Shown: piece by piece, positions 9,857 through 18,868 of the stretch
Layout of the letters: every line of letters begins with the position of its first letter
How positions within the stretch are numbered: position 1 is the first letter of the stretch
Source: Porphyra umbilicalis
Lineage: Eukaryota; Rhodophyta; Bangiophyceae; Bangiales; Bangiaceae
NCBI GenBank assembly: GCA_002049455.2
Contig: KV919344.1
Coordinates: forward strand, 1-20,481
Direction: 5' to 3'
DNA length: 20,481 nt
Position numbers and translations under genes: made by a program
Notes under the pieces: generated by a model
Told to the model about the DNA's origin: nothing
The model's input: the letters and a program-made list of their open reading frames with translations, nothing else
Database searches by the model: none

Positions 9857-10960
9857 GAAATAAAAGACGGGCCCTCTATTTTTAAAAGTGGCAAGGATTT
9901 GACCATTGACCACAAAACTTAGTACTTTTTTCGACAAATGGGAGGCTTTCACCATGTTTACACCACGTTGCACGACGTGTCCCAGAACGGCACAGCAGTC
10001 CGACATAACACCACTTGATAGGCAGACAAGCCCTCAATTGGTTCGGGTTGTGAAAACCGAACTACCTACTGGATTCTGGCGTCCGACGTCAAAGAATAGC
10101 ATTGCGGCTATCGCTTTTCGATTTTGAGTCGGAATAGCTTTTGGGATAGCCGAGAGCAATCTCACGGGAGCCTCTGATGGGCCCATGTGATGGATCAACG
10201 ACTTGCTTGAGACATAAATAGTAGCACGTGGCGGCAACGTGTTTTCTGTTTTTGCGACATTGACTATTGATGGCTTTTTGGATAGAGATGGTGTAAGAGA
10301 TTCTGCAGGTACTTAGACTCAAGATAGCAACGGATCGCCGGCCATAAGATCGTTTCCGAAATGACCTACATTTCCAGGTCATCGAGGGGCGTAAAGATGA
10401 ACAAACTGTCAGGACTTCGCCGAATCACTCCCAATATTCAGAGTGAAACATCTGGGGCGATAGCAATGCTCTTATGACTCACAGGTACTGAAGCCAGTCA
10501 CGTCTCTCCAGCTGAGCGGCCGCCGACGAAGACGTGGAACCGTCGAAGTGAAGGCCCCCACGCACCTGCGGCGGCCCCGCCCGCATCTGTGGCGGCTCAC
10601 GGCATGGTTTGCCGTCTCCTGATGAAGCCGCGTGGGTCGTCGGACTCGAGCGCGGCGCCGATGGCGCGGGCACCTCTCGGGGAAGGGCTGCCACGCGATG
10701 ACAAAGCGCATCTTTGGTGCGAGAGTATGCTCGTGTGCGACCATAGTTTGGTTGCTTCCTTGCAGCTAGAGCAGACTGCGGAGGTGCCAGCTTAAAAATA
10801 CACTGGCTGTGTTTCTCACCGTTGGAGGGGCCTCCACATCACAATGAACGACCTAAGAAAACAGAAGCAGACGCGCTGCCAAGCAGCTTAACACCAGAGC
10901 TGGCGCCTCGTAGGCCACACATCTCACAAACAGAACGGGAAATAACTCCAGAACGCGCGC
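9857..10960. other. Gene-poor region with lower-GC island (about 9857-10480)
   Basis: GC drops abruptly after 9840 compared with the neighbouring sequence and rises again after about 10490. No supported gene. A small inverted repeat (7-bp arms ATGACCT/AGGTCAT) lies at 10361-10382. Short open frames at 10472-10795 on both strands lack any recognisable feature. The right end would hold the 3' untranslated region of the iron transporter gene. Confidence 0.5.
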
Positions 10961-12477
10961 TCAGAGGTCCACCGGGAACAGTTTTGCAAGGAAGAAGGCC
11001 GCCGCGGCGGCGGCGCCCCCTACTACCAGCGTCTCCACCGCGCTCTTTCCACGCTTGGGGCTCCCAATCAGCACCGCCTTGACCCACCCAAAGACGAAGA
11101 GCGCAAGGAGGGTGGCGGCCGTCGAGTAGCGCAGGGCCAACTTGGCATTCGGCACAATGAGGTACTGCGCGGTGTGTTCGCGCAGACAGCATGCACGACG
11201 GAGAACAGCCAACACAACAAAGGCGAGAGCAGGAGCATTCGATGGCACCAGGACACGAAACCACATGAGAGAGTCGTGCGTTGATGACCAACAGAGCGAG
11301 ACGTGTCAGTACGGCCAAGTAGCGGGCACGCGCTAATCCGCTCAGCAGCAACCTTTCCCGCACAAGCAACTCAGGCACCAACTCGACGATACCCAGCAGA
11401 CTCTAGATACGCACCAGGCGACACGCATCAGCCTTGTGTACGTACAGGAATCAGGGGAACAAGGCCTCCAACGACATAACTGCCGCCCACCGCCAGCGCA
11501 GACGTAAAGGGGCGGGAGTCGGCGGGTTTGGTAATCCCGAGCTCGAACTTCATCATGAAGTCAACTGCAGCGGGCAACAACAAGCAAGGAGCAAAGCGAA
11601 TGGGCGAGTCAAGGCGCCCAAGACCAAAACAGGCTGATGAGTACCACTGCACACATTAGCATCTCAGAGCTAACAATAGGCAGCTGCCCATAGCGCCAGG
11701 AACGCACCCGCCAGCGCCCAGACCAGACCCAGGCACTCCCCGAGGCCACGTACGTGTTGCACCACTCCCGCTCGCACCCCCCCCCTTCCTCCCCACCTCC
11801 GACAGCGCACAAACGTACCCCATTGGGTCGGGTTCTTGCGAAAGTGCTCCAGCACCGGTTCACATTGCTCTCGGGTGAGCCCAAACTTGCACAGCTCATG
11901 GACCACCTCCTCCTCCTCCTCCTCCTTCTTGTGGACCACCTCCCACTCCTCCCGCTCCCGCTCCGCGTCGTGCGTGTCGGCCTCCACGCGGCCCGACAGG
12001 TAGCCACCGAGGCCCATGCTGATGGCTCCTGCAATCAACTCACTCACCACCGCCAGAGCAATAACCGAAGAGGAGGAAATGGCCGACGTGAGGCCGGCGG
12101 CGAGAGCAAACCTGGAATCGAGCAGGGCGAGGGGGCGAGGCGGGGGGAGGGGGAAGGCCAGCGCAGCACCAGCATCAAACGGCCGCCAGCAGGGACGAGC
12201 AGCCAGGTCGGAAGACAAGTTAGTAGCGAGCAACTCTGACTGAAAACCACACGAAAGAAGGGCATCGGCAATCAACGGTAGGGAGCGAGGCCCACCGTGG
12301 AGCCGCAAGAGCCACAACGATGCAGCCAACGTACGGCACCGTCAAGCCGTCGCTCATACCGAGCACGCAGTCCGAAAGGAATTCGCCGGCGCGGGCATGG
12401 TTTTCCTGCGACTGCCCCGACTCGCCCCCGTCTGCGCGGGGCGCGATGGCGCCATAGGAGGACGATGGCTCCACCAT
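10961..12477 (-). CDS. VIT1: VIT1/CCC1-family vacuolar iron (Fe2+/Mn2+) transporter, 4 exons, 252 aa
   Basis: Family members move Fe2+ (and Mn2+) from cytosol into the vacuole in exchange for protons. Model on the minus strand: exon 1 12477-12335, exon 2 12111-11819, exon 3 11564-11446, exon 4 11164-10961. All three donors are GTACGT, all acceptors are CAG, and phases match exactly. The ATG at 12477 has a good context (ACCATGG). Expected helices: TM1 about 38-58 (LGMSDGLTVPFALAAGL), TM2 about 64-90 (AGAISMGLGGYLSG), a cytosolic metal-binding domain about 91-163, TM3 about 165-187, TM4 about 194-218 (LFVFGWVKAVLIG), TM5 about 226-248. Candidate ion ligands are all present: D43, M80, E102, E105, E113, E116, M149, M150 and E153. 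Length is typical of the family. An E-rich run (111-116) lies in the metal-binding domain. Function is inferred from family; a Mn2+ preference is the main alternative. Confidence 0.95.
11899..11943. repeat. 12-bp direct repeat flanking a GAG-codon tract in the iron transporter gene
   Basis: TGGACCACCTCC occurs at 11899-11910 and 11932-11943, on either side of a CTC/CTT tract. On the minus strand it gives a VVH...VVH bracket around six glutamates in the metal-binding domain. This suggests slippage or a short tandem duplication. Confidence 0.8.
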
Positions 12478-12954
12478 GGTCGGCTGGGGCAGTCGGGCAG
12501 CGAGCGCAGCGTCAATAGCGGCAGCACTGGCGAGCGGCAGAAAGCGCGGGGGGCAGCAGCGCGTGGCGGGTGCTCGCCGTTGCCGGGCCGTGCAGAAGCG
12601 GAAAGCAGTCGCCGGCGGTGCTGATGAGGTGGAACGGCCGTCTGGGGGATGTTCGGTGGAAGGGCCGCGCGGTAGAGAGCTCGGCCCGCCAGAGGCGACG
12701 GGCGCCCTCGAGCGTGCAAAACAGGCGGGAATGGTGGTCTCACGTCTGCAGCGCCATCGGAAGGCGGAACGCGGATTAGATCTGGCTCTGCAGAGTAGGT
12801 TGACTCACACGTTGGAAACGCAGGCGATTCTGCGTTGGACGCGTTGCCCGAGACAAATTATCTACACTCGGAACTCAAGTTTCACATAGACTCTTCTGGA
12901 ACTCCAGTCGAGTAACAACAAAAAAGCGCCTCGGGGGGTGGCGGGGTGGGCGAT
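12478..12954. other. Upstream region of the iron transporter gene
   Basis: No recognisable gene. It should contain the promoter and leader of the minus-strand transporter gene. GC falls towards the right end, where the CACGCC-rich unit starts. Confidence 0.45.
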
Positions 12955-13038
12955 GCACGCCTAATCACGCCCTTGTGCACGCCCCCAACATTGGCACGCC
13001 CCTCTTACGCCCCTAATGTAGCCCCTATGTTTTGACAC

Positions 13039-13600
13039 TTACTTGATAGGCGATTCAAAGTACCCGATATTCTTGCAATTTGGATGGTTCAAAGGACCAC
13101 AAAAATGCCAGAAAACATGGAGGAAACAGCTGCATGCGATACACTCTCTTGGCCTCTGCCACTCTGCCTCAAAGATACTTTGCAGCATCACGGGACGTCG
13201 GCTCGCCTTGCCTCCACCGGCCGCCCCACCGCCCGCAGTCCCACCCATCTCACCACGCACAAAGCCAGAGCAGATGGTCATCAAATCAATCTCGGTCATG
13301 ACCGCGGGGGCGTCCTCGTCGCCGGGACGACCAACGTTCTGTCCAGGGACGCCGGCGCCAGCCGTGGCGCATCGGGCGACCTCCTCGTTCAGGAGGCGCG
13401 TAGCTCGCCGCCGGCGCCCCCTCCATCACTGCCGTCGGCCTGGTCGTGGCTGGCGCGCGATGCGTCGCATTCAACGTCCTCATTGGCGCCCGTGTCGAGG
13501 AGCCCCTCTGCGTCCTCCCTGACTGATGACAGCAGGTGGCCGTTGCTGTGCCCATCCCGCACAGATGGCGCCGCGCATCATGGCGTCGAGCACCTTGTTT
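13039..13600 (-). pseudogene. Decayed or multi-exon coding fragment, function unknown
   Basis: The minus strand holds two protein-like stretches in different frames. One covers about 13405-13565 and reads LLDTGANEDVECDASRASHD before a stop. The other covers about 13039-13420 and includes RRPVMLQSIFEAEWQRPREC, then ends in a less coding-like tail. A good splice donor (CAAGTAAGT) occurs near 13041-13048 on this strand. The pieces could be exons or a frameshifted relic. The plus strand also carries an uninterrupted 220-aa frame (13084-13746) with no recognisable domain, so even the coding strand is not certain. Confidence 0.25.
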
Positions 13601-13660
13601 GTGGGCACACGACGGAAAAATTGTCCCCACGCCTCATAGCGTCGAGCACCTTGTTTGTGG
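13583..13660. repeat. 22-bp direct repeat, 56 bp apart
   Basis: An identical 22-bp segment starting GCGTCGAGCACC occurs at 13583-13604 and 13639-13660. On the minus strand both copies can encode TNKVLDAM, but because the spacing is not a multiple of three the copies lie in different frames. Confidence 0.85.
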
Positions 13661-13850
13661 ACGCTCGACGGAGCAGTAAGACACCGCGCCCTGAAAAAGT
13701 AACGAAGGTGGCACGGAACAGCACCGAAAAATATTCGGTGGACTGACGCACCAAGAGCGCATTTGAAATTATGTACTTTTTTTTCAAGCACGCCCCAATC
13801 ACGCCCCAAAAATTCTGGGCGTGCAGGGCGTGACACGCCCAAAACACGTG

Positions 13851-13877
13851 AAATTGCACGCCCCAGGCGTGCAATTT
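13851..13877. repeat. 12-bp-arm hairpin in the right CACGCC cluster
   Basis: The left arm AAATTGCACGCC (13851-13862) and its exact reverse complement (13866-13877) are separated by the 3-nt loop CCA. Confidence 0.9.
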
Positions 13878-14032
13878 AGCACGCCCCGGGCGTGTTGCAC
13901 AACCCTAAAGGTCGATTCCACGCATTAAGGCGCATGAGCGCGACTCATATTGGCGCGCACAGACCTCGGCAATGGAACGAGCGTTGACGCTCCGCATAGA
14001 CGCATCCTGGAGCCTACTTCATCAGCTTTTTT

Positions 14033-14464
14033 ATGACGCACTTTCAGGCGGCTACGACAATAGGCTTGAGAGACAGACGTTTTTCCGTGCATCCCACCGT
14101 TGTCTTGAACGCCTTTTTGTGGAATAAATGGCCCGCTGATGACGCTGCAGGCGGTAACTCGACGTGGCTAGGCAACAAAATGCGTGTCATCGGTGCTGCG
14201 GGGAAGTCTGGACGACATGTGTGGCCGTTGGTCAACATGGGCGGTGGTGGTGGGGGGCAGGTGATGCTCGTAGCCGGCCGAGAGAAAGTGCATTTCCATG
14301 AAATGCCAGATCGAATCAATACGTGTCTTGCATCAGAAATTGGTCAGAGCCAGTTCTGGATCGGCAGAGACGAAGAAAACGGCGCGATTCTGGAGGGGCA
14401 GAGAAACAACGAGATGTATCTCATCGCTACAAAATCCTTTGAGCGCCTAGTCTTTTTTCCTTGA
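14033..14464 (+). CDS. Hypothetical protein, 143 aa
   Basis: This is an ATG-initiated frame in a region of moderate GC, where a chance 143-codon frame is less expected than in the GC-rich parts. I do not recognise a family. The protein has a Gly-rich turn (MGGGGGG) near residue 70 and a C-terminal part containing QSQFWIGRDEENG and MYLIATKSFERLV. A similar QSQFW...FERLV pattern recurs about 600 bp downstream in the first exon of the next plus-strand gene, which suggests a shared domain or local duplication. It has no signal peptide or membrane segment. It may be a fragment of a mobile or recently duplicated gene. Confidence 0.35.
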   Translation: MTHFQAATTIGLRDRRFSVHPTVVLNAFLWNKWPADDAAGGNSTWLGNKMRVIGAAGKSGRHVWPLVNMGGGGGGQVMLVAGREKVHFHEMPDRINTCLASEIGQSQFWIGRDEENGAILEGQRNNEMYLIATKSFERLVFFP

Positions 14465-14937
14465 GTACCCATGCCACGGAGACCAGTTCTGTTTACTTCT
14501 CATGGTTAAAAGAAGTCTAGAACAGCAGTGAAAACCCTTTCCTCATGCGCCTAAATGCATGGAATAGACCTTTAGTCTGTGGTGCCGCCATGTGTCACAT
14601 GATCGACGTTTATCAGGACGATCGCCCACTTTGCGCCCTGCATGTGCTTCGTGTCTGCGTCGTGTCAAACGATCGCTGCTTTCATTGTGCCTGTCGGCCG
14701 CAATCTGCCGCGGATCACGTCGATCTCGCCTCGCTCGTGCCGTGCCGATTCCGCTGAAGCTATAGTCCATCGGAATGGGCCACCGACGTCCCACCGATAC
14801 ACGCCTAGTCAAGGTGGCTCTTCTGGGTCTGAGCATGACAGCGACTCATTGAAAATCACGGAGCAACGTGCTAAATTATGAGTGGTGCATCGCGATTTGC
14901 GTCGCGACGCAAATGCGACCCCCCCGCTGAAGCCTGA
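14465..14937. other. Spacer between the two QSQFW-bearing ORFs
   Basis: No supported gene. Short frames on both strands are unremarkable. A small inverted repeat (ACTTCT/AGAAGT) lies near 14494-14514. Confidence 0.4.
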
Positions 14938-17237
14938 ATGAGGGGGGTGGGGCACCACCAGTCCCAATTTTGGATGTCGACAAAATCGCTCGTCTGTCTC
15001 GTCGCCGACCGTGGCTTCGAGCGACTGGTCCCAAGTCTTGCGCCGACCGAGCGGAGCCACCCTCTTACGCCGCTTCCTTGCAGCCGTCGTCCCGCGGAGG
15101 TTCACAAAGTGGTCGATATGGATGGCAACCGGACGTAAGTTTGGTCTCTACGGCTCAGCGTGGGAACTTGGTGCAGGTGGTTGGGCACTGCGAGCATTCT
15201 TGTCCGCATTCACTCCCCTCGAGGCCACGAGACGTCAATTTTGTGCAAAGCGTGTGCAGGGCTAACCACTGCATGCGTGTGTCCCGCTCTCCAGTTCTCT
15301 CCCCCCCGTCCGGTTTGCCCTCATGCCCTCTTTTCTTGTCCAGGGCTACGGCGGAGGATATCATGGTGGCATTCGAAGGGCCAGTCTGGGCCTACCAGTG
15401 CGTCACATGCAATGGCCTTTTCCTCAAGGAGGGCACAAACATGGCTGAGTGGCGAGAAGGGGCGTTGAAGGATCCACCTGGAACCCCTCGCCACTGCGTG
15501 GCCCAGCTTTCTGTCTCCCGATGTAGACGGGGCAGCTGTGATGCCTGTTCATCAAGGCTACGCAGAGCAGCCAAGCGCGTGGCTGTGGACCAAGAGGCAA
15601 CCAGTGGTAAGGACCGCTCCCTACCCCACGATGCGTTCCCTCCTCCCTCCAAGCGAACGCGTCTGCCACTGTCGGCACCCACCGCACCCCTTTCCACCCC
15701 CCCCCCATGCATGTTGGATGCTGCTTATACCCCACCTCCATCTGTTGCGATGCCCGCAGTCAACCTCGTGAAGGACTGCCTCTGCACGTCGTGCGCCTCG
15801 GAGTGGCTCGAGGCCAATCGCGCACGACAGGGGGAGCAGGCGGCGCTGCGGGCAGCCTCTGAGGCTGACGCACGCGCACGCCACCTGAAGATGCAGATGC
15901 AAACATCTGCCCGCCACCTTCACCCCACCCCGGCCCTTGACGTTGATGCTGCCCCCCCACTCACCTCACCAGTGGTTCAGGCCGACGCTGTTCCAAGCTG
16001 TCAGGCCTTCCTTGATTACTTAATCTCGGACGGGGTCGAGCGCTCGCCTAATGAGCCCATCCTAATGCGGATTGCGTCTGCCATTCTCCTGAAGGGCAAC
16101 AAGGACCGCATCTACCTGCAGCACCGAAACGGGCGGTCTCAGGTGTACTTGCGTGAGGTCTCGCCTCTGAAGGTTTCGGTGAGAAAGAGCCAACGAAATA
16201 AGCGCAAGGCGGCCGTGCGGCGACAGCTAGTTACTGCTGGCGCCATGCCTGTGGCGGGTGACGCATTTTCGGGCTCTGCGGGCGGGCTGCGGAAGGAGAA
16301 TGCACTGTCAGTGCGGGAGCAGGTCGGCTTGGTCTTTGAGCTGGGCCTCAGCTGGTCCACCTTTAGCAAGATCAGGCGGGTGCTCGGTGGTCGCAAGAGT
16401 GGGCTGGCCAGCCGCCACGTGCTGCATGCTGCCAAACGGGAAATGGCGGCGTCAGCAGCTAAGAGTGTTGTCGTGAGACACGCGGGTGCTCACCTGACGG
16501 ATGTTGCACTGGCAGTACAGGAGCGGGTAACTGCCCTATGTGACAATGGGCAATTCGTTGAGCGTTTTGTGTACGGGCCGGACGGCAAGCCCCTACGCGC
16601 AGAGGACGCCACGGTGCCTATCGGCTTTGACCCCGGGGCTTGGGGTGGCCGCCCCCCCCCCACCGTCCCCGACGTCCACATTACCGTCGGCTTGGACAAG
16701 GGGGGCGACCCGGCTTCTGAGAAGATTGTGGTCACCATCATGAACCAGGAGATGGCCAGGGGAGCCAACAACCATCAGTCACCCGGCGGCTCCCGCCTGT
16801 CGCAGCCGGCCCCCGCGGCACCCGCCGCCGTCACCCTCATCGCCGTTGGGGCTCTTTACCAATTGACATGCCTTTTCAGATACGTTCTGCGCCCTCTTTT
16901 AGTGCTATCGCCCGCTAGGCGGGCACCAGCCTGGGGGGCGGACGACAGCCGCCTCCAGGCCCGATGGCTGTCATTGCCACCGTGTCATCTGGACTGGCTA
17001 CCTATAGAGGTGATGAGTATGGGGTGCCCTGCAGCACGCGCACGAGGCCCCAATCTGGTACATGTTCTCAAATCGAGCACTTCGACGGAACATTTAAATA
17101 TTTTCATTTGGGGCGCGTCCCAGACGCATCGCTGGTCGCCACTCATCGATTGGCTAACACCCGTGCACGTGTCCACCAAGACAGCCAATCACAGCATCGA
17201 CGGGCTCGACCTCGAAGGGCTCCCTGATGACCATTGA
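14938..17237 (+). CDS. Hypothetical two-exon protein with CxxC motifs and GLDKGG motif; possibly mobile-element derived
   Basis: Proposed structure: exon 1 14938-15134, intron 15135-15343 (GTAAGT donor, pyrimidine tract, CAG acceptor), exon 2 from 15344. The phases join in frame (ACG Thr across the junction), giving 696 aa if the frame runs to 17237. An unspliced frame from 14970 is also open, but its N-terminus looks like translated intron. Visible features: CVTC at about 85-88 followed by further Cys pairs (CDAC), a possible zinc ribbon; a CLCTSC pair with a charged, possibly coiled helix; a basic region; and VHITVGLDKGGDPASEKIVV around 517. After about 16790 the protein-like character fades, so the true end may be earlier or further exons may exist. 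DKGG-type motifs occur, from memory, in multicopy uncharacterised eukaryotic proteins; I assign no function. Confidence 0.5.
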
Positions 17238-17772
17238 GGGGGGGTGTGGCCCAACCTTCGAGATGCCCCCAGGCCTTGGAAACAGCTTCGAGGTTTGGAG
17301 TGTTTTATCATGTACACCTACGCAGCAGCCGCAGTACAGCAACAGGAGCTTCAAAATCAGCGTCGAGGGACGCGTCGGCATTTCCGTGCGAGAATCTGGA
17401 GGACAATCGAGTTTCCGGACTGACCGCGCCATCCAAGTGCAGCCAATCAGGCATCGATGCAGGGCCGCCCCGAACAATGTCAAACTTGAAGAATGTCCCG
17501 CGGACGTTCTTCGAGTGCAGAGTGGCGCCTCCAGTTCCCTATGATCGATTTCAAACCCAACCTGCACATTTATGACGGGGTTGTGGCTCATATTTTCGCT
17601 CTGAAACCGGTATGCCATCAACGGATTTACACCGGCTTCAATCTACTCGGCGAACGCTCTTACCCCTGGCGCTGTGTCGGGGGTGTTACTGTATTCATTG
17701 TTGGCACAGGCGGGCCTCAGTCAGGGGCCCGCAGAGACTTCGCCGCGGCTCTCCCCTTCGCTAAATACAGCG
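16800..17772. other. Region of doubtful coding status
   Basis: Open frames overlap on both strands (for example plus 17227-17544 and minus 17154-17621), but none shows a domain or clear splice links. It may contain downstream exons of the GLDKGG gene or its decayed remains. Confidence 0.3.
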
Positions 17773-17894
17773 ATTCAGCGCTAATGAGCTGAATAACACA
17801 GGTGATCCCCGGCAGGGACCGGTCCGCAGCTAAGGGCCACTGGCCATGGCAAGGCGCTCCCTGGCGCCAGGGACACTACTGGGCCCAGTAGTGT
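17773..17894. repeat. Run of five inverted repeats
   Basis: ATTCAGC/GCTGAAT arms lie at 17773-17794; GGACCGGTCC at 17816-17825; GGCCA-C-TGGCC at 17835-17845; the perfect 16-bp palindrome TCCCTGGCGCCAGGGA at 17858-17873; and a perfect 22-bp palindrome centred on GGGCCC at 17873-17894. Five symmetrical elements in about 120 bp is far more than expected by chance. Confidence 0.85.
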
Positions 17895-18599
17895 GGTACC
17901 TTCTCGCGACGATGGTCCCGATCTGGCCACAAAGTGGCTTTGACCGGTCTCACGACATAGTTGGGCCAAAAATACGTGATTCGATTGCGCAGCATAAAGC
18001 TCCCGGTCCCGTGTCACCAAACTCGACAGACTTGCCACTGACTTTCTACCGCCAAGGGACCCCAGCGGGCGCCGACGCCTCGTTGCGCCCCACGTCGGCA
18101 CGGCGGGGATGCCGAGTGAGACCCCCGCCCAGGGGGTGGTGGATCACCCCCGCCGCCGACGGCGCGCCGGCGCGCCAGCGCGGCCCCGTTGCCGCCCCGC
18201 CGCGCGCGCGCCGCCGGCCGCGCGGCGCGGCGGCGCTCGCACGCGCGGGCGCGGGGGCCGCCGCCGCGTGCGGCGGCCCCCCCCCCCCCCCCCCCCCGCC
18301 ACCGCTCGGCCGCCAACCCCGCCGCCCGCGCGGCCCCCCCCCCCCCCCCCCCTCGCCTGCGCCCGTGCCCGCCCGCCCGCCCGCCCGCCCGCGACGCGCC
18401 CGCCGCCGCCGCGCGGGGGGCGCCATCACCCGCGCGCGCCGACCGCCGGCCGCCGCCGGCACGGCGGCACACACGACGGGCGCCGCGTGCCGGCGCGGGC
18501 GTGGCGCACCCCCCCCCCCCCGCCCCCGCCCCCGCCCCCGACGTTGGGGGCTCGACGGACCCCACCCCCGCGCCCCCCCGCCGCCGCCGGTCGGCCGCC
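17895..18599. other. Upstream region of the cysteine-rich protein gene, with poly-C runs
   Basis: The presumed promoter and leader of the plus-strand gene starting near 18600. It becomes extremely GC-rich and includes C21 (18277-18297) and C19 (18334-18352). The downstream frame stays open upstream to 18189, so a longer N-terminus is possible, but the added sequence is low-complexity Arg/Pro/Ala and includes these homopolymers. Confidence 0.45.
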
Positions 18600-18815
18600 A
18601 TGGCGCCTCGCGCCCGTGGCGGGCGGGCGCCGCACACCCCGCCGCCGCCCCGTCGGCGGCCGCCGTCGGCGGGCCGCCGCGGGTGGTCCCCCGCCCGCAC
18701 GCTCGCGGCCGCCGCCGTGGCGGCGGCGGCGGTCGCGGTCGCCGCCGCCGCCGCCGCAGCCGCCGCCGCCGGCCGCCCCCACGCCGACGCGTCGGCCGAC
18801 GGTCGCGGCGGCGGC

Positions 18816-18868
<53 letters not shown>

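Larger units (their letters stand above)
12955..13900. mobile_element. Possible small DNA-transposon-like unit flanked by CACGCC-rich clusters
   Basis: Clusters of the CACGCC(C) motif lie at about 12955-13015 (five direct copies, one degenerate) and 13788-13900 (direct and inverted copies). Both clusters begin with a related string, GCACGCC, two bases, then AATCACGCCC or a one-base variant. The right cluster contains a 12-bp-arm hairpin (13851-13877, loop CCA) and a 7-bp-arm hairpin (13880-13894). Motif arrays near both ends recall subterminal repeats of some DNA transposons. No clean terminal inverted repeat or target-site duplication was identified, so this is a suggestion only. Confidence 0.3.

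Noticed and set aside
9859..9864. AATAAA hexamer on the plus strand
   Set aside because: No plus-strand gene ends nearby, so it cannot be tied to polyadenylation.
13084..13746. Plus-strand 220-codon ORF with ATG
   Set aside because: Ser/Arg/Pro-rich with no domain; the minus strand reads more like protein, and the 22-bp duplication disrupts phase on either strand. Left as ambiguous rather than called.
13900..13920. GGTCGATTCC resembling a tRNA B box
   Set aside because: No matching A box or cloverleaf stems at the right distance.
17154..17621. Minus-strand 155-codon and plus-strand 105-codon frames
   Set aside because: They overlap on opposite strands; neither has a domain, a clear start context or a splice link.
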